Source: Blastocladiella emersonii ATCC 22665
Lineage: Eukaryota > Blastocladiomycota > Blastocladiomycetes > Blastocladiales > Blastocladiaceae
Assembly: GCA_025594325.1 (NCBI GenBank)
Contig: JANHCV010000006.1
Span: 1,612,001 to 1,676,000, forward strand
Direction of reading: 5' to 3'
Length of the DNA: 64,000 bases
Both the position numbers and the translations under genes were made by a program. Under the pieces are notes generated by a model. That model was not told where the DNA came from. It saw only the letters and a list, made by a program, of their open reading frames with translations, and searched no databases. Numbering within the stretch: position 1 is the stretch's first letter; every line of letters starts with the position of its first letter. This document shows positions 61,201-64,000 of this stretch, in pieces.

Positions 61201-61399
61201 TGTCGGCGTACTCGCTCTTGGGCTTGGCCTCCTTGGCCTTGCCGGCCGCGGGAGCGGGCGCAGCGGCGGTGGAAGCGGCGGCAGCGAGGATCGGCGACGA
61301 CGTGTGCAGCAGTTTCATGGTCGCCGAGACGACGGCGGCCGGGCGCGCGAGGCGTGCCGCGGCATTTGCAGCAAGGCCTGCGCGGCAGAGGCGTAGCAT
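58257..61399 (-). CDS. ISM1: Isoleucyl-tRNA synthetase, organellar (bacterial type)
   Basis: Exons 61399-58910 and 58841-58257 (68-bp GTACGG...TAG intron) give 1024 residues. The start MLRLCRAGLAANAAARLARP is an Arg/Ala-rich amphipathic presequence typical of mitochondrial import; an inner Met (MKLLHTSSPI) is also in frame. Motifs: HDGPPYANGDLHAGHALNK with the HIGH signature as HAGH (about 127), GWDCHGLPIELKAL, WTTTPWTLPANRA (editing CP1 region), DVWFDSGTSW, SDQHRGWFQSSLL and KMSKS (about 668). The C-terminal zinc motif CPRCWNFWAPSEGALCGRC occurs in bacterial and mitochondrial IleRS. A Lys/Ala-rich insertion (KAAKKAKKSTADAAAEPP) follows the HIGH region. It charges mitochondrial tRNA-Ile. It is divergent from the secreted thioredoxin-fold gene (262 bp). 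Confidence 0.95.
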
Positions 61400-61661
61400 G
61401 GCAGCGGAATTCGTGGTGGGCGAGGGGAGAGCGCGAGCGGGGCCGGCTGCCGAGCTGTTTGGGCTCGGCCCAGGGCTCGGCCAGGGCTCGGCCCGCGGCC
61501 CATGTGACCGGCTGCAGCCGACCGCCGATGAGCGACGCGGCGCCCGCGTTGATTCTTCGCAACTGATCGCCCTGATCGCGTCAGCGGCCCTTGCGCCGGA
61601 GCCTACAAATGGCGCGGGCAGGGTTGCCGCCAGTCCGCGCTCCCTTATCCGCCCGCCCGCC

Positions 61662-62482
61662 ATGAAGCACTTGCTCGCCACCGTCGTTGCCGCCCTCTTC
61701 TGCCTCGCGGCGCTCACCTCGGCCGCTCCCGCTCGCACGCAGCACCCGTCGTTTGCGCTCGACGAGACGCGGCACTGGTCCACCTCGACCGTCATCAAGT
61801 CTGCCGCGATCCCGCCGCCAGCCAAGATCGAGGGCTTCGTGCTCAACCGCAAGGGCGAGGTGCCCGCGGACGGCGGGGTGCAGGTGACGGCGTTCCTCGA
61901 CCCGCTGTGCCCCGACTCGGCCGCCGTCTGGCCCGCGCTGGGCGATGCATCGGCCGAGCTCGCCGATCGCGCCGTGTTCCGCGCGGTCCTGTTCCCGCTC
62001 CCGTACGCTCACCGGGATAGCGGACTGACGTTGAGACTGACCCTCCCTCACAACCGTTCAGGTACCACCGCAACGCCTTTATCCTGAGCCAGGCCGCGCA
62101 CGCGTGGCACGCTGCTCTCTCCAACGACGTCGACGACTCGCCCGTGAAGCCGCTGCTCGACCTCTACTTCTCCTCGATCGACGAGCTCGGCAGCCGCACC
62201 GACGCCGTCAGCGAGCTCGAGTACCGCGCGCGCCTGGTTGGGATCCTGCGCGAGCGGCTCCCCGCGCTCGCCGACCGCATCCCGGTCGACCAGTTCAAGG
62301 CCGCGCTCGCGCCGCAGTCGCCCGCCGACACGGCGGCGCGCCGCCACTTCAAGCACGCGGCGTACCACGGCGTCACGGGCACGCCGCAGGTCCTCGTCAA
62401 CGGCGTGCTCGACCCGCGCGCCGACGAGATCGAGTCGGTGAGCGCGTGGCGCGCGTACCTCGACGGGCTCGGCGGTCGGTAG
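61662..62482 (+). CDS. Secreted thioredoxin-fold (DsbA-like) protein
   Basis: Exons 61662-62002 and 62062-62482 (59-bp GTACGC...CAG intron) give 253 residues. The start is a clear signal peptide (MKHLLATVVAALFCLAALTS, cleavage likely near AAPA). The thioredoxin-like strand and active-site position read VTAFLDPLCPDSAAVWPAL, a C-P-D-S motif instead of C-x-x-C. The segment rebuilt across the intron reads LFPLPYHRNAFILSQAAHAW, typical for DsbA-like proteins. The cis-proline loop is GTPQVLVNGVLDPRA near the C-terminus. With a single active-site cysteine it may act in thiol exchange or isomerase-type chemistry, or purely as a scaffold; this is inference. It has no retention signal at the end (GLGGR). 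Confidence 0.75.
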
Positions 62483-63233
62483 TCGCTGAGAGTGATAAAT
62501 ACGAGTCCCCGCGAGCAGAGGTTTTTGTGTGACTGCCCACTTGAGCGAACGTGAGGGTGAACGTGATCGGCCATCGCCGCGGTGCCGTCGGGGTCCAAAA
62601 GCGCGGAAATGTCTCGCGGGCCGCGCCACGTGATGGGCGGGAGACGCGTCGCGCTGCGATGCCGGCGCGCGCGCTCGGCCTCCATCGCCGCCGACAGTGG
62701 CACCTGCGCGAGGTCAGGACGACGAAGCGCCGCGCATCCCCCACCGCGCCGCGCCTCACACACATAGCCCGTGCGTGCGTCCGTGCCCACTCCGAGCGAG
62801 CACTGCACACGCGCCTCCGCCCGCCCCGCTCGCGACCCGCGCCACCGCAGCGACCGCGACCGAGTGCCTGCCAGGGGTGGTGGTGCTACGAGCTGTTGCG
62901 TCGGCCTGCTGCTGCCGTGTCATTCCGCCGCGAGCGTAGAGACGCGTCGCGCCACATTTTGTTCCGAAGCGCACGCGTCTCGCCGCGCCGCGCCCTTTCC
63001 GACCCGACCCCCCGCGCACTCGACCCCCAGCTCGGGCACACATGAATCAATGAAACGCAACTCGAGGCAACCGCACGGCCGAGCGCGTTCCACCACTCTC
63101 CCGCGACCTCTGACTCGAGCCGTCCGTATCGCGCCGCCGTCGGCCCCCGCACGAGTTGCGATCCTCACGCCCTTCCCCGCGCGCCCGTCTAGTACTCCTG
63201 CCCACATACTCACGCACTGAGCCCGCCGACGCC
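62483..63233. promoter_or_regulatory. Upstream region of the right-edge gene
   Basis: This 751-bp region carries ACGCGT at 62644-62649 and 62942-62947 (the second followed by CGCGCCAC) and CT-rich DNA at 63080-63210. Open frames here are Arg/Ala-rich chance frames. Confidence 0.4.
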
Positions 63234-64000
63234 ATGGACTCCATCACCGAGGCGCCCACCGCGCCGGGATCGCCTCCGTCCCTGCCACCCGCGGATCCCC
63301 CACCCGCCACCACGTCTGCCGACCCTCCGCTCGCCGACTCGTTCCACGGAGACCAGCTCTCCTCGTCCGCGCCCGCCGCCTCCTCATCCACACCCGCGGC
63401 TGACCACCCGTCTGCCGGGTCGCTGACGGGTACGGGCACCAGCACCCCGCCGCGGTCCTCGCGCGACTCGCACCCGTCGAGCCGCACGGGCGCCGGCCCG
63501 CTTGGCGCGTCCACCACCACCCACTCGCTCCCGACCGGCAGCGCGTCGCCGTCCAGCAGCATCGGGCGCGGGAGCGGGAGCGCCGGGCGCGCGCTATCCA
63601 CGTCGTCGTCGACGTCGTCGTCGACGTCGTCGAGCCACGAGGCCGGGGCCGCCGCCGCGACTTCGGGTCCCGCGAGCCACCACGCGTCGAGCTCACCGCG
63701 CGCAATACGCAGCGCGGCCGTGACCACGACCAACGGCGACGAGCCCGACGCGCCCAGCGCCGGCGCCGCGTCGGGCGGCGAAACCCCGATCCAGCCCGCA
63801 ACCTCGACGGGCAAAGTGTTTGCGCCCGTCAAGACGATGCGCAGCCGGCGCATCTCGGAGCCGAACCGGCCCAGCAGCACCGCGCGCAGCTCGACGGTCC
63901 AAGGTGGCGGCGGGAGCACGTTCGGGTCGCCGCCGCCGCTCACGCCCATCGCCAGCACGCTCGACCGCCGCAAACATATCCACGGGTCCAATACCTCGCA
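63234..64000 (+). CDS. Ser/Pro/Ala-rich protein, partial (continues past the right edge)
   Basis: From the ATG at 63234 (GACGCCATGG context) the frame stays open to the window end, 255 codons with no stop. Codons end almost always in C or G, as in the housekeeping genes here. The protein begins MDSITEAPTAPGSPPSLPPA and is disordered-looking, with a Ser/Thr run encoded by a TCG/ACG repeat (63600-63640). Toward the end it turns basic and phospho-site-like (TMRSRRISEPNRPSSTARSS, LTPIASTLDRRKHIHG), perhaps the start of a structured region. The function is not visible. A minus-strand frame overlapping it (63047-63991) is less convincing: it is mostly Val/Gly/Asp-rich and has no upstream promoter-like sequence. 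Confidence 0.55.
   Translation, partial: MDSITEAPTAPGSPPSLPPADPPPATTSADPPLADSFHGDQLSSSAPAASSSTPAADHPSAGSLTGTGTSTPPRSSRDSHPSSRTGAGPLGASTTTHSLPTGSASPSSSIGRGSGSAGRALSTSSSTSSSTSSSHEAGAAAATSGPASHHASSSPRAIRSAAVTTTNGDEPDAPSAGAASGGETPIQPATSTGKVFAPVKTMRSRRISEPNRPSSTARSSTVQGGGGSTFGSPPPLTPIASTLDRRKHIHGSNTS

Noticed and set aside
59054-61396. 780-codon plus-strand open frame opposite IleRS
   Set aside because: Antisense GC-bias shadow; IleRS carries all synthetase motifs on the minus strand.
63047-63991. 314-codon minus-strand frame at the right edge
   Set aside because: The overlapping plus-strand frame has a better start context, GC-ending codons and an upstream CT-rich promoter-like tract. The minus frame could still be real if the plus gene is not.
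1-64000. CRISPR array, prophage, bacterial operon or rRNA genes
   Set aside because: No spaced identical repeats, phage genes or rRNA sequence are seen; spliceosomal introns show eukaryotic nuclear DNA.

Overview
The window is nuclear DNA from a fungus. It is GC-rich, tightly packed, and its introns are short (about 52-79 bp) and lie where protein homology requires them. Thin-walled evidence for the lineage comes from three genes: KAP3, the non-motor subunit of the heterotrimeric kinesin-2 that builds cilia (lost in non-flagellate fungi); a trithorax/MLL-type SET-domain protein with FYRN/FYRC; and the decayed remains of a Fanzor (eukaryotic TnpB-like) nuclease. Together with the GC content these point to a zoosporic fungus, a blastocladiomycete or a chytrid. 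That placement is inference from gene content.

Layout. 0-1.3 kb: 5' part of an F-box/LRR-like gene that runs off the left edge. 1.4-11.5 kb: TEL2, a TMEM135-like protein, KAP3 and a myotubularin phosphatase. 11.5-14.4 kb: a gene-poor stretch holding broken, partly duplicated pieces of the two genes that flank it. 14.4-43.2 kb: a dense run of housekeeping genes: FNIP/Lst4-like, AP-3 sigma, a DUF4436 membrane protein, a lone LolD/MacB-type ABC ATPase, the MLL-type methyltransferase, UBE3D-like E3, a WD40 protein, an unknown membrane protein, thiamine pyrophosphokinase, UPF0658 membrane protein, STK32/YANK kinase, CWC24/RNF113 and eIF3d. 43.5-45.3 kb: a small acidic protein and a poorly resolved spacer. 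45.3-55.8 kb: a tandem array of four paralogous two-exon genes, repeat period about 2.7 kb, encoding about 750-residue proteins with an F-box-like N-terminus. Each copy is preceded at a fixed distance by the same inverted-repeat promoter element. 56-58 kb: Fanzor relic, an orphan coding fragment and a tRNA-Val(UAC). 58.2-62.5 kb: organellar isoleucyl-tRNA synthetase and a secreted thioredoxin-fold protein. 63.2 kb to the right edge: start of a Ser/Pro/Ala-rich protein.

Most housekeeping genes sit in divergent pairs sharing 200-900 bp promoters, or convergent pairs whose stop codons are only 27-105 bp apart. Functional links are loose. TEL2 (PIKK maturation) and FNIP (folliculin/TORC1 axis) both touch TOR signalling; AP-3 sigma and myotubularin act on endosomes; CWC24 and eIF3d serve splicing and translation. 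The accessory part (44-58 kb) looks different by eye: more A/T-ending codons, recent paralogs, pseudogenes and a mobile-element relic. It is the most likely place for novel biology.
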